Below, in pieces: positions 46,080 to 58,269 of a DNA stretch of 64,000 nt. Source of the DNA: Mantis religiosa (Eukaryota; Arthropoda; Insecta; Mantodea; Mantidae); contig CM060953.1 in assembly GCA_030765055.1 (NCBI GenBank), forward strand, positions 180,917,239 to 180,981,238. The letters are read 5' to 3'. The notes under the pieces are model-generated. The model ran no database searches, had not been told where the DNA came from, and worked only from the letters and a program-made list of their open reading frames with translations. Every line of letters starts with the position of its first letter. The first letter of the stretch is position 1. The translations under genes were made by a program, and so were the position numbers.

Positions 46080-46935
46080 ATCCGTATCGCAAATTCTACA
46101 ATTTTGGGCAAACGAAGTGAATACGGAAATTTCATTAAATTATGTCATGTGTACACAAAGTAATAACAATTATTCAAATGTAAATATATTAAAAAATATA
46201 GTTCCCCACGGTGGTGTATTGCCTCCACTCCTCTACTTAATCTTTAGCTCAGATTTTCCTACACAGGACAACTTGCTTATCTCACAATTCTCAGATGATG
46301 TAGCTGCCCTTAGCAAAGGACCTGATATTGTAGCTGCTAGTGAACCACAGTCTTTCACGGATAAAGTTGACGAATGGTGCAAAAAGTGGAGAGTAAAGAT
46401 GAATCCATATTGGTGAAATTCACCTACAAAAGAAATACTGCAAATGTCGAAATAAGCTTTGCGATCGAGATAGTGCCACATGTAATACAGTTACATATCT
46501 TGGTTTAACCCTCACTCAAAATTAACCTGGATCGGACACATCACTGATCTTATCAAGAAACTAATAGAAAATTCATCAATTGAAATTTCTAATATCAGAT
46601 ACTTCTTTTTTGCCCTTATCTTCAAAAAGACTTATCTACTTTTCGCTAATCAGACTTATTTGGGTAAAAGGTTTTTCAATTTGAAGTTCAGCATCCAAAA
46701 CGTAAATCAACAAAATACAGACTTTACAAAATTGGGTTTTGCACATAATAGCGAAAGCACCTTGGTACATTCGCAATTCAACATTACAGAAATATCTGCT
46801 TACTCCAACAATAGAAGATACTCTTCAGTCCTGCACGCCTCTTAACTTCCTTTGGTGAATATGAAAATGTAATTCTGAGACAGATTCCTCAGCATATGTC
46901 ACAAGAACCAGCACGGAGAAGACTGAAGCGAAAAC
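46080..46935 (+). pseudogene. Jockey-like LINE reverse transcriptase relic
   Basis: Plus frames give VPHGGVLPPLLYLIFSSDFP (normally VPQGS..SP), FSDDVAALSKGPDIVAASE (FADD changed to FSDD; both Asp kept) and VDEWCKKWRVKMNP. Further on in other frames come NTVTYLGLTLT and, near the end, EYENVILRQIPQHMSQEPAR and RRLKRKRHTDL, typical of jockey-clade C-termini. Several frameshifts and stops. The 5' part including the endonuclease is lost. No clear A tail. Confidence 0.75.
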
Positions 46936-47514
46936 GACACACAGATCTACTAATTTGAAATGATCTCAAAACAGTTTAAATGAGGACAGTCACTAGACTG
47001 CAACCTCAATACACGTTTACTATTCTTTTGAATAATTTTAACGTTATCTAAACTAAAAATACTTGTATAGATATTACGCGCCAATGCTGTAATGCAGCGA
47101 TTGCATGGCTGTTGGTGTATAATCTGTGACAACAAAACACAATCGAAAACCGCCATTACTGTAAAGCACAGAACACGTGCATACATTTTGTAATTTTTGC
47201 TAAATTGCTGCACTTCTTAGAAGCCATTAAATGCTGTGACGTTTTATTTATGCAGTGGCTTTATACAAAGATACGAAACAAACAACGTAAGCTGTAGCTA
47301 GATTAAGTTAATCTCTACCATTTTCTAGCTTAATTTTTTAGAACGCTTGGAGCACGACTTTAGTTGCAAATTGGGAGTCCTATAACGCTGCATTTTTTTT
47401 AATGAATTGTAGATAGCAATTGTTTATATAGATTCTTTGATTCTTCTATCCATTGGTATACTTTTCGTTTATAAAATGTTAAACTTTTATGTTATTTACT
47501 ACTACATTTTGTAA
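46936..47514. other. No feature recognised
   Basis: Nothing identified. Confidence 0.4.
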
Positions 47515-47690
47515 CATTGGATGTAGCGTTCTTTCCTCGTCCTGAAGGCCCCGAGTTCGAATTTCGGTTGGGGTAAGCTACCTCGTTTTTTTTTTTTTTT
47601 ATTGAGATGATGAATGTGAGATAGCTAAGCCCTTTGAACCCCGGGCTCATTTGTGAATGCATTTCAGTATTCACCGTCCAACCTGACCCA
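47515..47690 (+). repeat. S1 SINE, heavily diverged
   Basis: GGATGTAGCGTTCTTTCC, GAGTTCGAATTTCGGTTGGG and CCCCGGGCTCATTTG keep S1 order, with a T-run in the middle. Confidence 0.65.
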
Positions 47691-47999
47691 CTGGGTCAAA
47701 GGACCAGATTGCTGATCGTAAACCGGACACTTGCACTCAAAACCGGACAATAGTTAAATGGTTAGAACAAGTACTAAGGCCAGAAAAACAGGTGATGGTG
47801 TGATACGGTGACCCGAAACATAAAAACTCCAAATCAGAATGAATAAGTACATCCCTTTCAAATTGAATATCAGTGCTGTACGTAAAATAAAGTAATATGA
47901 TTGTATGCACTATGGAAAGATAAATACGCTAGCATAAACAAATGACTGTTTCATAAGTAATGTTTTGTTTAAAAGAAAAACAATTATTTGAAATATGTT
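47691..47999. other. No gene; short repeated motif
   Basis: AAACCGGACA occurs twice near 47720 and 47740. Nothing else. Confidence 0.35.
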
Positions 48000-48660
48000 C
48001 TGGCAAGCAATTAACTAATTTTTCTAAATACAGAACATTAAATTTTATGGTGTTGAGCCATTGTTCAGCGAGGTTCATTATTCCAAGATGGTATTTGATG
48101 CCAAGAATTCGGTGACACGTACTTGCACTGCTTCAATGTTGTCAAAATTTCTTTCACGTAGGAAATGGCTCATGGATCCAGAAATATGATAATCTGATGG
48201 TGCGAGATCAGGGCTGTATGCTGGGTGTGGTAGCAGTTCCATTCCTCTCAATTCCTGAACTTTTTCCATGGTGTTTGTGCAGTATGGGGTGTTGCATTGT
48301 CGTGTTGTAATAGAAGTCTTTTTCGGTTAACTAATGCCAGGTATCATCGCCTCAAATTTTATAACTAGTTCCAGTTGTTTAAAATAAATATCCGCATCAA
48401 TCGCCAGCCCATTTGAACAAACTACAAGTGAATCATATCTTTAAAATTCCACCAGACACATAACATTAGTTTGGAACTGAAATGGTTTTTTTAACGATGA
48501 CTTTGGCAGGTTGGTGGGGATCAAACCACTGTTTCGATGCATCAGGTTTTCTGTAATATACTCATCTTTCATCAGAAGTGACAATTCTCCCAACAAATCT
48601 GTATCATCCATGGAATTACGGATAAGCTGATGACAGATATCTACTCTTACGTTCAGCCTG
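48000..48660 (-). pseudogene. Second mariner family, transposase relic
   Basis: Minus frames give YRKPDASKQWFDPHQPAK, CSNGLAIDADIYFKQLELV, TPYCTNTMEKVQELRG and LLPHPAYSPDLAPSDYHISG followed by HFLRERNFDNIEAVQ. The AYSPDLAPSDYH box holds the third catalytic Asp of a DD34D mariner. The sequence differs clearly from the YSPDLAPCDFFLFPN family elsewhere in this window. Several frameshifts. The N-terminus and both ends were not found. Confidence 0.8.
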
Positions 48661-48715
48661 TTAAGGTGTCAGTTCATGCGGTACAGATATACAGCTTTTG
48701 TATGTTTTTTGTGTA

Positions 48716-48905
48716 ATGTACGTCCTCAAACGTTAAGTCATATCGGACGATGAATGGGTGAAATGATGCTCAAATGAGTCCGGGGTCCATGGAGCTTAGA
48801 GTTACCCGACATTCGTCTTTCAGGATAAGGGAAACCTCCGGAAAAAACCTTATCCAGGTAACTAACCTTGACCGAGATTCGAACTCGGGACCTCTTGAAG
48901 GTGAA
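48716..48905 (-). repeat. S1 SINE
   Basis: Tail ATGTACGTCCTCAAACGTTA, B-box region GACCGAGATTCGAACTCGGG. The A-box half is missing. Confidence 0.9.
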
Positions 48906-48980
48906 TTTTTATGATTTTCCAAGTGTCTTATTGTGGCGATGTATGGTACATTTTGATGCACCAAGTTCCTCTGAAGTCCT

Positions 48981-49160
48981 GCGCCGTGGCGTAGCGGGCT
49001 ACGGCAGCATGCCTTGGTCCATAGCCACGGAAAGCGGCCCGGGTTCGATCCGGATTTTAGGTTGGATGATTGCCCACCTGTGCCGTGCGTAAGTGGGCGT
49101 GTGGTCGGCAGTCAGGTTGGTAGGCGTTGGCCCTCTTCGGGCTGTCGCGACAGCAGTAAG
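48981..49160 (+). repeat. S5 SINE-like repeat, head part
   Basis: GCGCCGTGGCGTAGCGGGCT and GGCCCGGGTTCGATCCGG form a tRNA-like head, then TTGGATGATTGCCCACCTGT. Confidence 0.65.
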
Positions 49161-49532
49161 TTCCTCTAAAAGCCTACCGGTACTTTTTTGCGGATTTTCT
49201 CACAAAACTTGGCGTGTATCCTCAGTATTCCATACTTTAGGTCTTCCAAAACGTGGCAAATATTTAGTGCTCCATTGTTGAAACCATTGTGGTGCCACAC
49301 GCTCACTGACGACACCTCCCTCCACTTAACATATTCTTCGAGCTTTATAATCTTGTTTCCCTTATGCCCAATTTCACCAACAGATGTTAAGGCTTAACAC
49401 GACTTTAGCAATAGTTAGAACAAAAATTGCATTTCACCAACAAGTACTAGCTTAACACCTGTGTTAAATCTCTTGTTAAACTAACAAGCCAAATTTCTGT
49501 TGTTAAGTCCTAAAGAATTGCAAATAGTCAAG

Positions 49533-49745
49533 ATGGTGGGCGTGAACTCAGCTGTTGATGTCGATTTGCTATATTTAAGATCTGCTAAATGGCATTCGTA
49601 ATGGAGTACAGCCTATGAGGAGAAATTATTTTGAGGAGCTATCAGAAGAAAATTTTCTACAGAGGTATAAGACTGTCGAAACAAGTTACTATGAAGGTTA
49701 CTGCCGAAGTACAAGAGAGGCTAGAACATGCATCGAAAGGAATAT
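49533..49745 (+). pseudogene. N-terminal fragment of HARBI1-like nuclease (tentative)
   Basis: A first frame reads MVGVNSAVDVDLLYLRSAKW and stops. Shortly after, in another frame, MRRNYFEELSEENFLQRYKT follows. The RRNYFEELSDxxFxxRYR pattern is typical of the N-terminal region of HARBI1-type transposases. The catalytic DDE domain is absent, so the element lost most of this gene by internal deletion. Low certainty from so short a piece, but the position in a TTA-flanked element supports it. Confidence 0.5.
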
Positions 49746-49865
49746 GCCGATCTCGACTTTTCTTCAAGTATTAATAACTTTGTGATTTTATAATTCACTG
49801 AATTATGGGGATAATACACTGTGTACCTCCGTCTTGAAACGTTCAAGTCACTTGTCCTTCGCACC

Positions 49866-50070
49866 TCGTTTTGAATTTACGTAATACTGACGTAATCGTG
49901 TTTCTAGTATTGACACGTGTATTTGAATTAAATTCGTTTCCAATTGTTTCTCAAGTGACATTTTTCTTTTTTACATTCACCGCATCCGTCCTCTTAGTTT
50001 CCACGATATCCTTATACTTCTTCACCAGTTCGGTTAACAATTCGTTCTCCATGGATGAGAAATTTGTGTC
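49866..50070 (-). pseudogene. Myb/SANT-like DNA-binding domain fragment
   Basis: A minus frame reads FSSMENELLTELVKKYKDIV, ETKRTDAVNVKKKNVT, a stop where a Trp is expected, then ETIGNEFNSNTRVN and SVLRKFKTR. The spacing of LL.ELV.KYK, K.TDA...K and the W/I..EFNS segment is that of Myb/SANT-like proteins. PIF/Harbinger elements often encode one as a second gene that helps the nuclease bind the ends, and here it runs convergently with the HARBI1-like fragment. The TGG-to-TGA change near 49961 disables it. Confidence 0.6.
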
Positions 50071-50333
50071 ACGGCTTTTGTTTACGATTTTGTTTACCCG
50101 TTATTTTTTCAACTGTGTGCAGACCAGAATGAAAACAAAAGCGCATCTCAGTACGTTCAGAAAATAATACAACTCATCTATAGGCTTCTATAGCTCTAAT
50201 ATTTACAAGTCTCTTCTCGTTAACATTCAGAAAACAGGTTGGTGAAATGCAAGAAATTTAATAGCGCTGTGACAATTGTTACGTAACATTTGTTAACGTC
50301 GATTTTAACATCTGTTGGTGAAATAGGGCATTA

Positions 50334-52030
50334 GTGTTTTAGAAGAACCGTAAGTTCAAACTTTATCTCCATTTTGTGATTGTTTATTTACAATTGAAGA
50401 CCGATAGATGCTTGCAATGTACGCAATACTAGCCATGGATTCTGTAGATAGCAATGCCAAACCAAAAGAAACCCAATAAATCTTCCAAACACCAAAAGTA
50501 ATAAATTAGAAAAAAAAACACTTTATTTATGAGACCACGAGTTCTGGCCCTTTAGCATTTCTGCTGCGAATTCTTTTACATTGGTATCGAGGTAAAGAGC
50601 AAACTGAAATATTGGTGTCTTATTTAATGAAAACTATTCTGTCATTTTTGTTGAAGTGTGACACAGTACTTCTTCCTACTATTTGCTTGAGTATCATGTA
50701 GTAGTAAATTTTCTAAAAGCAGCGATCTGTTTTTGTAGGAAAATCCAGAGAGTAAAAAGTAAATGAGCCGCCTGTCGTCGAGGAAAGTGTGTTAGTTACA
50801 GCAGAAATTGTTGTCTTCCTTACGTGAAAACACCCCATACAGTTCGTACCGTAGGTTTCTTTTCCCCCTGTAGTTTTTGGAAAGAAGAGGGAAGAAAAAG
50901 CAAATATTGGAAATCATAATGAGAACTGCAGCATGTTTGAGTGAAAGCAAAGAGGATGAAATGAAAGAATCTAGACTGCAGATGCAAATCGTTTATTCCT
51001 TTTTTGCCCTTCTGGTTTGCATTGATTACAGCTCCTTTTAATAGAACAGCTCTTTGACCTCTTTTCACGTGTGTGCTAATTTGCATTTCAGTCGGATAAT
51101 CATCCTATGCCCTTGTGCCTAGCGCTTACCTTAATTAATATTGCAGCTACAAGTATTTCCTCTGCCTTTGTGAAGTGCAACTTTTTGTTTACTCTTTTCT
51201 CTTTTCTACTTGTTACAGGTAAGCAGCAGCATTCCGGGGAGTTATCGGCTTGCCTTTTCACGTGCACTGCAGGTATTTTTATATGTAGCAAACTTGACAT
51301 ATTGTATACAACATGGCATGTCGCTGTTGACAATTGCCCAAGAATACGGCTGCTCTTTCTAAAATGAATAAAACTGCATTAAAGTTGTAGATCCGAGGTT
51401 GCAGGTGGTATAAGGTCAGTTAAGGGGTAGAATTAGTAGTGTCTCCTGAAATTTTTGTAAAGAGATGAAACATACAAGTTATACTCGTATTTGAACACGG
51501 CCAGTAGAAGAGCTTTACAGAACGTTTCAGAACGGCATTACCAGACCTTGTCTCTGTAAAGTTGACAGATTCACCTTGTTCTCCTTTTCTAACCAACTCT
51601 TAACACTGTGCACATTGAAAATATTATATCCAACACTTGTAGAGTCTGTCTAGTCAACGCGAGTGCAGTTGCGTATCAAAGGAAACTACCTTCCCGCCCA
51701 CTAATGGCCGTCATAAGTCTATCTCCACACTTCAGAAATGGAACACTGTCGTTGAGGACCAATAGCAACACTGATTTTCTGGAAATGACAGTTGCATGTT
51801 TACTCCACGTGGAGTCTCAGTTGCCGAAGTTCCAACTTCCAGTTGGTCTGTTTCATTACGTGCAGAAATTCGTTGTGTGTCACAATGTGGAGACCGTGGG
51901 AGGGAAATGCAGTGGTAAATGCAAATGAAGTAGTAGATAACTTTCAGTCAAGTGAAAATCAAAGTGATGACAGTAGTATGAATGAATTGGAAAGTGTTGC
52001 TGGGCCGAGTTAAGTTACTGGAGAAGCCAA
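50334..52030. other. No gene recognised
   Basis: Open frames at 51100-51367 (both strands) and 51608-51928 match nothing I know. A short acidic frame ends VDNFQSSENQSDDSSMNELE before 52015. An A-run follows at about 52030-52054, so 51600-52054 might be a retrocopy or element piece. Confidence 0.3.
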
Positions 52031-52198
52031 AAAAAAAAAAAAAAAAAAAAAAAAGTTGTAACGGGAACTCTTTCTAAACAAATTCAAACGCTTGTTTTGA
52101 ACATATATAAATATGTGCTGAAAAAATAATCTTGGTAAAGGGTCATGCAATGAACCTATTAAATTCAGGGTATTCACAGAAATACAGTAAGAAATATT

Positions 52199-52663
52199 AT
52201 GACGAAAGGAATACCAAAGACGCCGACCAAGTGTGAAAACAAAAGAAAACGTTTCTCTAAAGTAGATAATTTCACATGCGATTTGATTCGCCGAGAAATT
52301 TATAGATTCTATGCAAAAGGGAGAGCGCCCACCTTAGACGAATTGGTTGAACATTTGCAAGAAATTTGTGATTTTCCTTATGGGCACTGCACTTTGCGCG
52401 ATCTCCTAAAGGAGCTGGGTTTCAAATACCGCACTTTGAATAAGTTAAGGGTTATAATGGAATCCAGTAGAATTGTAGCTTGGCGATATATGTCAAAACT
52501 AAGGAAGTTTCGGAGTAATGGACATAAGATAATTTAGACAAAACCTCGTACGATACCAATGACGTATCGAGAAAGGTGGCAACCTTGCAGAAAGGACTGG
52601 GAGAAGGAGGGTCTGTGTTAGCACTCGCGTTGAGTAGACAGATTTTCAAGTTGTACTTTAATC
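52199..52663 (+). pseudogene. N-terminal part of a Tc1/mariner-superfamily DDE transposase
   Basis: A 112-codon frame begins MTKGIPKTPTKCENKRKRFS and includes LIRREIYRFYAKGRAPTLDE, FPYGHCTLRDLLKELGFKYR and SRIVAWRYMSKLRKFRSNGH. This is the helix-turn-helix/winged-helix order that precedes the catalytic domain in one insect DDE family. At the expected YLDET catalytic box the sequence shifts frame (LDKTSYDTNDVS), so the first acidic site is damaged. A LINE is inserted at 52676. The remainder of the gene was not recognised beyond it. Confidence 0.6.
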
Positions 52664-52675
52664 ATAGAAATTAAC

Positions 52676-53047
52676 ACCTCCATCATTAGAATGCGACTTG
52701 GACATGGATGTTACCCTGCGCATCTTCACCGACTACGTCTCATCGATTCCCCTGTATGTCCTGATGACCCAGGCGAAATCGCTGACCTCAATCATCTCCT
52801 GTTCAGTTGCTCTCGCTACCGAGCCCACCGTTCTTCCTTCCTCCGCCGCCTACTTCAGCAGTCTGTTCCTTTTCCCGCTAGCGTCAACACCATATTACAG
52901 TTATGCAACAAACCTGTATACCAAGCTCTTCTACAATTTCTTAAAGACAGTGATCTACACATCTAGTTACCTCCCAGCCTCTTAAACTTCCTTACATTAT
53001 TTTTCTTATTTTTCCCTACGATGGCCATATGGGATTTTACCGAAGGC

Positions 53048-53081
<34 letters not shown>
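52676..53081 (+). mobile_element. 5'-truncated LINE with A33 tail and 12 bp target duplication
   Basis: 404-406 bp holding the ORF2 C-terminus, a short 3' UTR (GATGGCCATATGGGATTTTA) and about 33 A at 53049-53081. ATAGAAATTAAC at 52664-52675 and 53082-53093 is the target duplication. Confidence 0.9.
52691..52966 (+). pseudogene. LINE ORF2 C-terminal fragment
   Basis: The open stretch MRLGHGCYPAHLHRLRLIDS followed by CP..GEIADLNHLLFSCSRY is the post-RT region of a LINE protein: GHG..P.HL.R..L, then a Cys/His cluster with LNHLLF.C. It differs from the 8374-8652 fragment. No reverse transcriptase remains because of 5' truncation. The ATG is internal to the original protein. Confidence 0.8.
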
Positions 53082-53084
<3 letters not shown>

Positions 53085-53093
53085 GAAATTAAC

Positions 53094-55239
53094 TTACTAA
53101 GGCAACACTTCACTATTAAGGATGGATAAACATTTCACTTCAACCACTGTATGAATAAAATACAATTACTAGGCTTACATTTGAAGTATAATATTTATTG
53201 TAGTTTTAACGTTTAGTAATGAAATATAAATCTGTAACTACAGCTAAACTTCTGTTCATTCAATAGTTAACAAATATTCTTCTACATTCTACTGGCAATT
53301 CATTCGTCAATGTAGCTTTTTGAAATGAAAATCAAATTTGCAATACTAAATAATAATATATTTGGTACTAACATCGCCTAATAGAATTTTTGTGTCTGTT
53401 CTGATCATTGAAATAAACTAATCTATTTTTAGCTTGATCAATTTTAACATACCAAAATTTTATATTCATCTAATTATTCTGTTATTTTCTATCATTATTT
53501 CTTGTACTTTATTTAGTTGTTGATATCGCCATATTGTATTTGAATGCTCCTTTCTGCAAATTATTTTCATAATTAGAGATTATTACCTACATTGTGAATA
53601 GGGAAATTATTGTATTCCACCAAAAACTGAACTTTCACATACTTTTGAGTTGTTGTTTTTTATGTCTATCTGAACAGCGTAACACTTAAATGCAGTTCTT
53701 TTCATTTTTTCTTTCTTTCAAAAATAGATCTTAACGATTTTGTTTAAAATACCTATATATTTTAAAGATACTCATATGACAACTTTTTATCTGAATTTTC
53801 TTAAAGTTTTCTTTTCTTTCTTCTCTTATCTTTCAGTGCTGTCATTCATTAAAGTCCATCGGTATTCAATTGTTTCTGAAGACTTGGTTGTCGCGGTTCT
53901 GTTTCCTATATCTATGTGCATGTAATGAAATGTACTAGGTACAAGGGGATATGGGAATACAGTAGGCTTCAAGGAATAGTAAAAAATTTAAGAGCTTTTG
54001 ACAATGTAATGTGATGAGTTTGGAATCCCATTCTTTTAGAATGCTAGGAACGTGGAAAACCGAATACTTGACGACTTCCCATTTAGTGGAGTATAAATAT
54101 TTTAACACCGGCGTTAATAAAGGATATTCGGAAATGGTTCATTCCAAAGAAAAAGGTTAAGAAAATTGTATTTTGAAAGGTCATTCATGCAAGGGTCGTT
54201 CAGAATAAAAAGAAAAAGTTCAAAATAGTATATATGGTATTTGTCGTGAAATTATTTTAAGAGTATAGTACATTGATCCAAATGGTTAGTCATTTAAAAC
54301 AATAAATAACATTTTCGTAACCTTTTATGTAAACGGTAGAGGGATTTTCATGAAAATATTTCTGTAGTGTCACTGAAATGCACTAAAATTGCCTTTTTTT
54401 TTAATTCGGAGAATTTCAAAATGCAAATTTCTGGTAAAATCTCGGTATTAAATTATTGAGTACTATATACGTAATGAATACAGGATACAGTAGAAAAAGC
54501 CATGAGAAGGTAACATTGGTTTTTCCACGAATGTTCTGAAGAGAACTGTATGTTGAGAGGTGGCTGGTGGACACCCCTGGAACAAGTGGTGCAGCTGCTA
54601 CGCCTGTTGTGTTCCTTCTTGGATAGAACCTCAGCCGAAAAATAGGAAAAGGGGCAAGGGGCGTAGTGGTTAGTTAAGGAGGCATCTTTTCATTACGTCT
54701 TCTTCTGCCTACCTTTCTGCTTTGTGCGCGTGTTTACTGCGATACGCTATTTCCGGAACCAGATCGAACCCCGTCCATCTTTGGTCGACTACGATTATTG
54801 CCAGTCTTTATCGATTTTACCTAATTATGATATATTAGTGATGTAAAAGCAGTTCCCGTTGATGCTTCAGGTTTAAATAAGTGTTCTTTTTTTTAAAGTT
54901 TTGCTCTCTTTTGCCTTACAACACCCGTTATAGTAGGTAACGATTTAATTATTTACGGGTTTTAATATTCGTGTCATTTAAATTTTTCACCTATTTTTCT
55001 CCCATCTATTTTCGAGGAGAAGGGAGGTATGATTAAATGTATTCAGAAGATCATCAGGGTAGCTTATAACGTGATAGGGTGAATTTAGGTTTTTCCGAGT
55101 ACCAGCTGATCCAGCAGATATTTTATTTTGAATTCAACTAGGCATTAAATTTCACTTTATCTATTACTTGTGGAGAATAAAATTGAATGCTACTCAAATA
55201 TTCGCAAGAAAAGTTGTTTAAACACCAAACTGGATTTTT
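53094..55239. other. AT-rich, no gene recognised
   Basis: No protein motif. At about 54655-54770 a stretch GGGGCGTAGTGGTTAG..CCAGATCGAACCCCG has a tRNA-like look but too little to call. Confidence 0.35.
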
Positions 55240-55442
55240 ATTTTTTAAATTTACTTCCTCCAACGTTAAATCATATTGCACAATGAATGAAGTGGGTGAA
55301 AATATACTGAAAAGAGCTCAGGGTCGACAGAGCTTAGAGTTGTCAGACATTCGTTATCCGAATAACTCACCCTGACCGAGATTCGAACTCGGGACCTCTT
55401 GAGCGTGAGGCTAACACGCTACCATCTAGCTACAGAGGTGGA
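55240..55442 (-). repeat. S1 SINE
   Basis: Tail TTTACTTCCTCCAACGTTAA, B-box GACCGAGATTCGAACTCGGG, head CACGCTACCATCTAGCTACA. Confidence 0.9.
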
Positions 55443-56191
55443 CATTGACATTTAAGTTTGGCGTTTTGAAGAATACATGAAGATTTTCAAACCACTCTTT
55501 ATATGGGCAATTTTCAAAATATTTGAATTCTAGAAAATGCTGTTTTGATTAAAATAACATATTTAAGATATTTTAATGAGAAGTGGAATATAAATCTTGA
55601 ATTTTCTGCGAATAGCATATCAATTCTCCGTCATTCTCGGTGACATTTGACTTAAATAAAAGGGGGGGGGGATAAAATGTTACACAGAAACGTAGAGCTG
55701 GTTAAAACGCTGATTTTTCTCATATTTTTTGTACAGTTTAACAATTTGCTTGTTATTTGTTTGAATGTTCAACATTTTTTGTACATGAGAAGTCATTTAC
55801 TTTCGATCGTACAAAGAGAACGAAATTTCAATGTCATCAAGCTGTGACTAGCTGTTAAAAGATTTGCCTATCAATTGTCTTCTTTATTTTCCTTTTCTTA
55901 TTATATTTAGAAAGAAATATGGAATAAAACCATTTATAAAATGTATTTATTACCGTGTAGTGGATAAATGAATACGGGTTTATAAGTAAAAAACAGTTTG
56001 TACAAGACGAAATGGTGCAAGCCATGTGAACGTGATAGGTATTTGCTCAGAGTTTACGACAATATTCGCATCTTCTGACACCAACCACTAATTCAATCAA
56101 TTTTATAGATTTCTCTAACTGCACCAAATCAATTCGTCCCCAATCATTACGTGGTAAGCTTTAATTAATTCTCATTTTGTTTTTTTATGTC
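55443..56191. other. No feature recognised
   Basis: Nothing identified besides a short G-run at about 55663-55671. Confidence 0.4.
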
Positions 56192-56388
56192 GCCCGCCTC
56201 GCTGGCGTAGATGGTAGCGTGTCTGTGAGGGGTGAGTTACCCGGATAAGGATTTTCCCAGGGTTTTCCGTTAACCTGAAAGACGAATGTGGGGTAACTCT
56301 AAGTTCTATGGACCCTAGGCTCATTTGAGCATCATTTCACCCATTCCATTCATCTTCCGATATGACTTAACGTTGGAGGACGTAAATA
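56192..56388 (+). repeat. S1 SINE lacking its B-box region
   Basis: CGCCCGCCTCGCTGGCGTAG head, then GTGTCTGTGAGGGGTGAGTT where the B-box stretch is deleted, then the usual body to GGAGGACGTAAATAT, running into ATT/ACT/ACC triplets. Confidence 0.9.
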
Positions 56389-56392
56389 TTAT

Positions 56393-56434
<42 letters not shown>

Positions 56435-57345
56435 CACCACCACCACCACCACCACCACCACCACCACCACCACCACCACCACCACCACCACCACCACCAC
56501 CACCACCACCACCACCACCACCACCACCACCACCACCACCACCACCACCACCACCACCACCACCACCACCACCACCACCACCACCACCACCACCACCACC
56601 ACCACCACCACCACCACCACCACCACCACCACCACCACCACCACCACCACCACCACCACCACCACCACCACCACCACCACCACCACCACCACCACCACCA
56701 CCACCACCACCACCACCACCACCACCACCACCACCACCACCACCACCACCACCACCACCACCACCACCACCACCACCACCACCACCACCACCACCACCAC
56801 CACCACCACCACCACCACCACCACCACCACCACCACCACCACCACCACCACCACCACCACCACCACCACCACCACCACCACCACCACCACCACCACCACC
56901 ACCACCACCACCACCACCACCACCACCACCACCACCACCACCACCACCACCACCACCACCACCACCACCACCACCACCACCACCACCACCACCACCACCA
57001 CCACCACCACCACCACCACCACCACCACCACCACCACCACCACCACCACCACCACCACCACCACCACCACCACCACCACCACCACCACCACCACCACCAC
57101 CACCACCACCACCACCACCACCACCACCACCACCACCACCACCACCACCACCACCACCACCACCACCACCACCACCACCACCACCACCACCACCACCACC
57201 ACCACCACCACCACCACCACCACCACCACCACCACCACCACCACCACCACCACCACCACCACCACCACCACCACCACCACCACCACCACCACCACCACCA
57301 CCACCACCACCACCACCACTACTACTAATTATTATTGTTGTTGTT
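56389..57345. repeat. Giant (ACC)298 microsatellite with ATT/ACT borders
   Basis: ATT and ACT triplets at the left, then ACC from 56424 to 57317 (894 bp, 298 units) with no interruption, then ACT, ATT and GTT triplets. It starts in the S1 tail. The open frames across it (poly-Thr or poly-Val) are artefacts of the repeat. Confidence 0.97.
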
Positions 57346-58269
57346 GCTCTGAAAACCTGCTAGTCTGCAGCAAACATTTTAGAAATCGATCAATAAATAT
57401 ATTTTTTCCCGTAATAACAGCATTCCTTTCCTTAGACCTTCTTGAATAACAAGCATTTCTACCTAAATTATTAAACTTCACACTAGCTTTTCAACTTTCA
57501 AAACATTTGCCAAGTGAGAATGAATGACACGTGTTAGTTACAAATAATCAATAAATAAATGCTTCGCCCAAGTCATGCTGATCAAAACCTGCCATAAAAC
57601 ATTTCATCTGACGTAAATGGGTTTGAAAAGCAAACTTGAATCATGCGATTGCACGTTATCCGTGTTACTTGATCATTTACTATTAGAATTAAGCGTGCAA
57701 TTTTGTTAGAATATCATGGTCAACAATATAGTTAAGATTTTTTATTTCAACCAACAGGATTAAAGGCAAGTTATCTATAAAATCTGCAGGACTTGGAAAT
57801 AATTTATAGTTTATGTTTCACTAAATGACACAAATCTGCCTACTAGAATGTTTAAAATTAGAGTCATCTGTGTAAAATAGTTGGACAAAATAATAATCTA
57901 ATATAACTTGTAAAATATCGCATTAGCTATTTGTATTTTGTCATTATGATACTTGATATAATATTTCAGACGCTCAGTTTGTAAGAGGATTCCTCCGTTG
58001 TTGTGGGTTTCGATACCCCAAAGTTGCGGCAACATATATAGCAAGATTTGTGATGGTATATAGTTTCCCGTCGTTGGTCTTACTTCGTGCAAAATATTAT
58101 GACTTGATGAAGATGTTCCCCGAAGTTATCAGGAAAATCCTTAGTTATGCCTCGGCTAGCTTTTGATATTCTTTTGTTATATTCTCACATATGAGCAATG
58201 AAAACTCTTAAGTTACAAGGGTGGTAATGAGTGAAGAAATCATTGAGACTTTTAATTTGAATTTCTATA
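57346..58269. other. No feature recognised
   Basis: Nothing identified. Confidence 0.4.

Larger units (their letters stand above)
49365..50330 (+). mobile_element. PIF/Harbinger element, 966 bp, with TTA target duplication
   Basis: The ends read TGCCCAATTTCACCAACAGA (left) and, complemented, TGCCCTATTTCACCAACAGA (right), matching 25 of 26 bp overall. TTA lies at 49362-49364 and 50331-50333, the 3 bp duplication usual for PIF/Harbinger. A second inner repeat, GCATTTCACCAAC, occurs near each end (49430 and, inverted, 50238). The interior holds pieces of the two proteins typical of this superfamily. A deleted relative is at 11842-12330. Confidence 0.85.

Noticed and set aside
56321..57449. Long poly-Thr and poly-Val reading frames (332 and 374 codons)
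   Set aside because: They are produced entirely by the ACC/GGT microsatellite and have no independent coding evidence.
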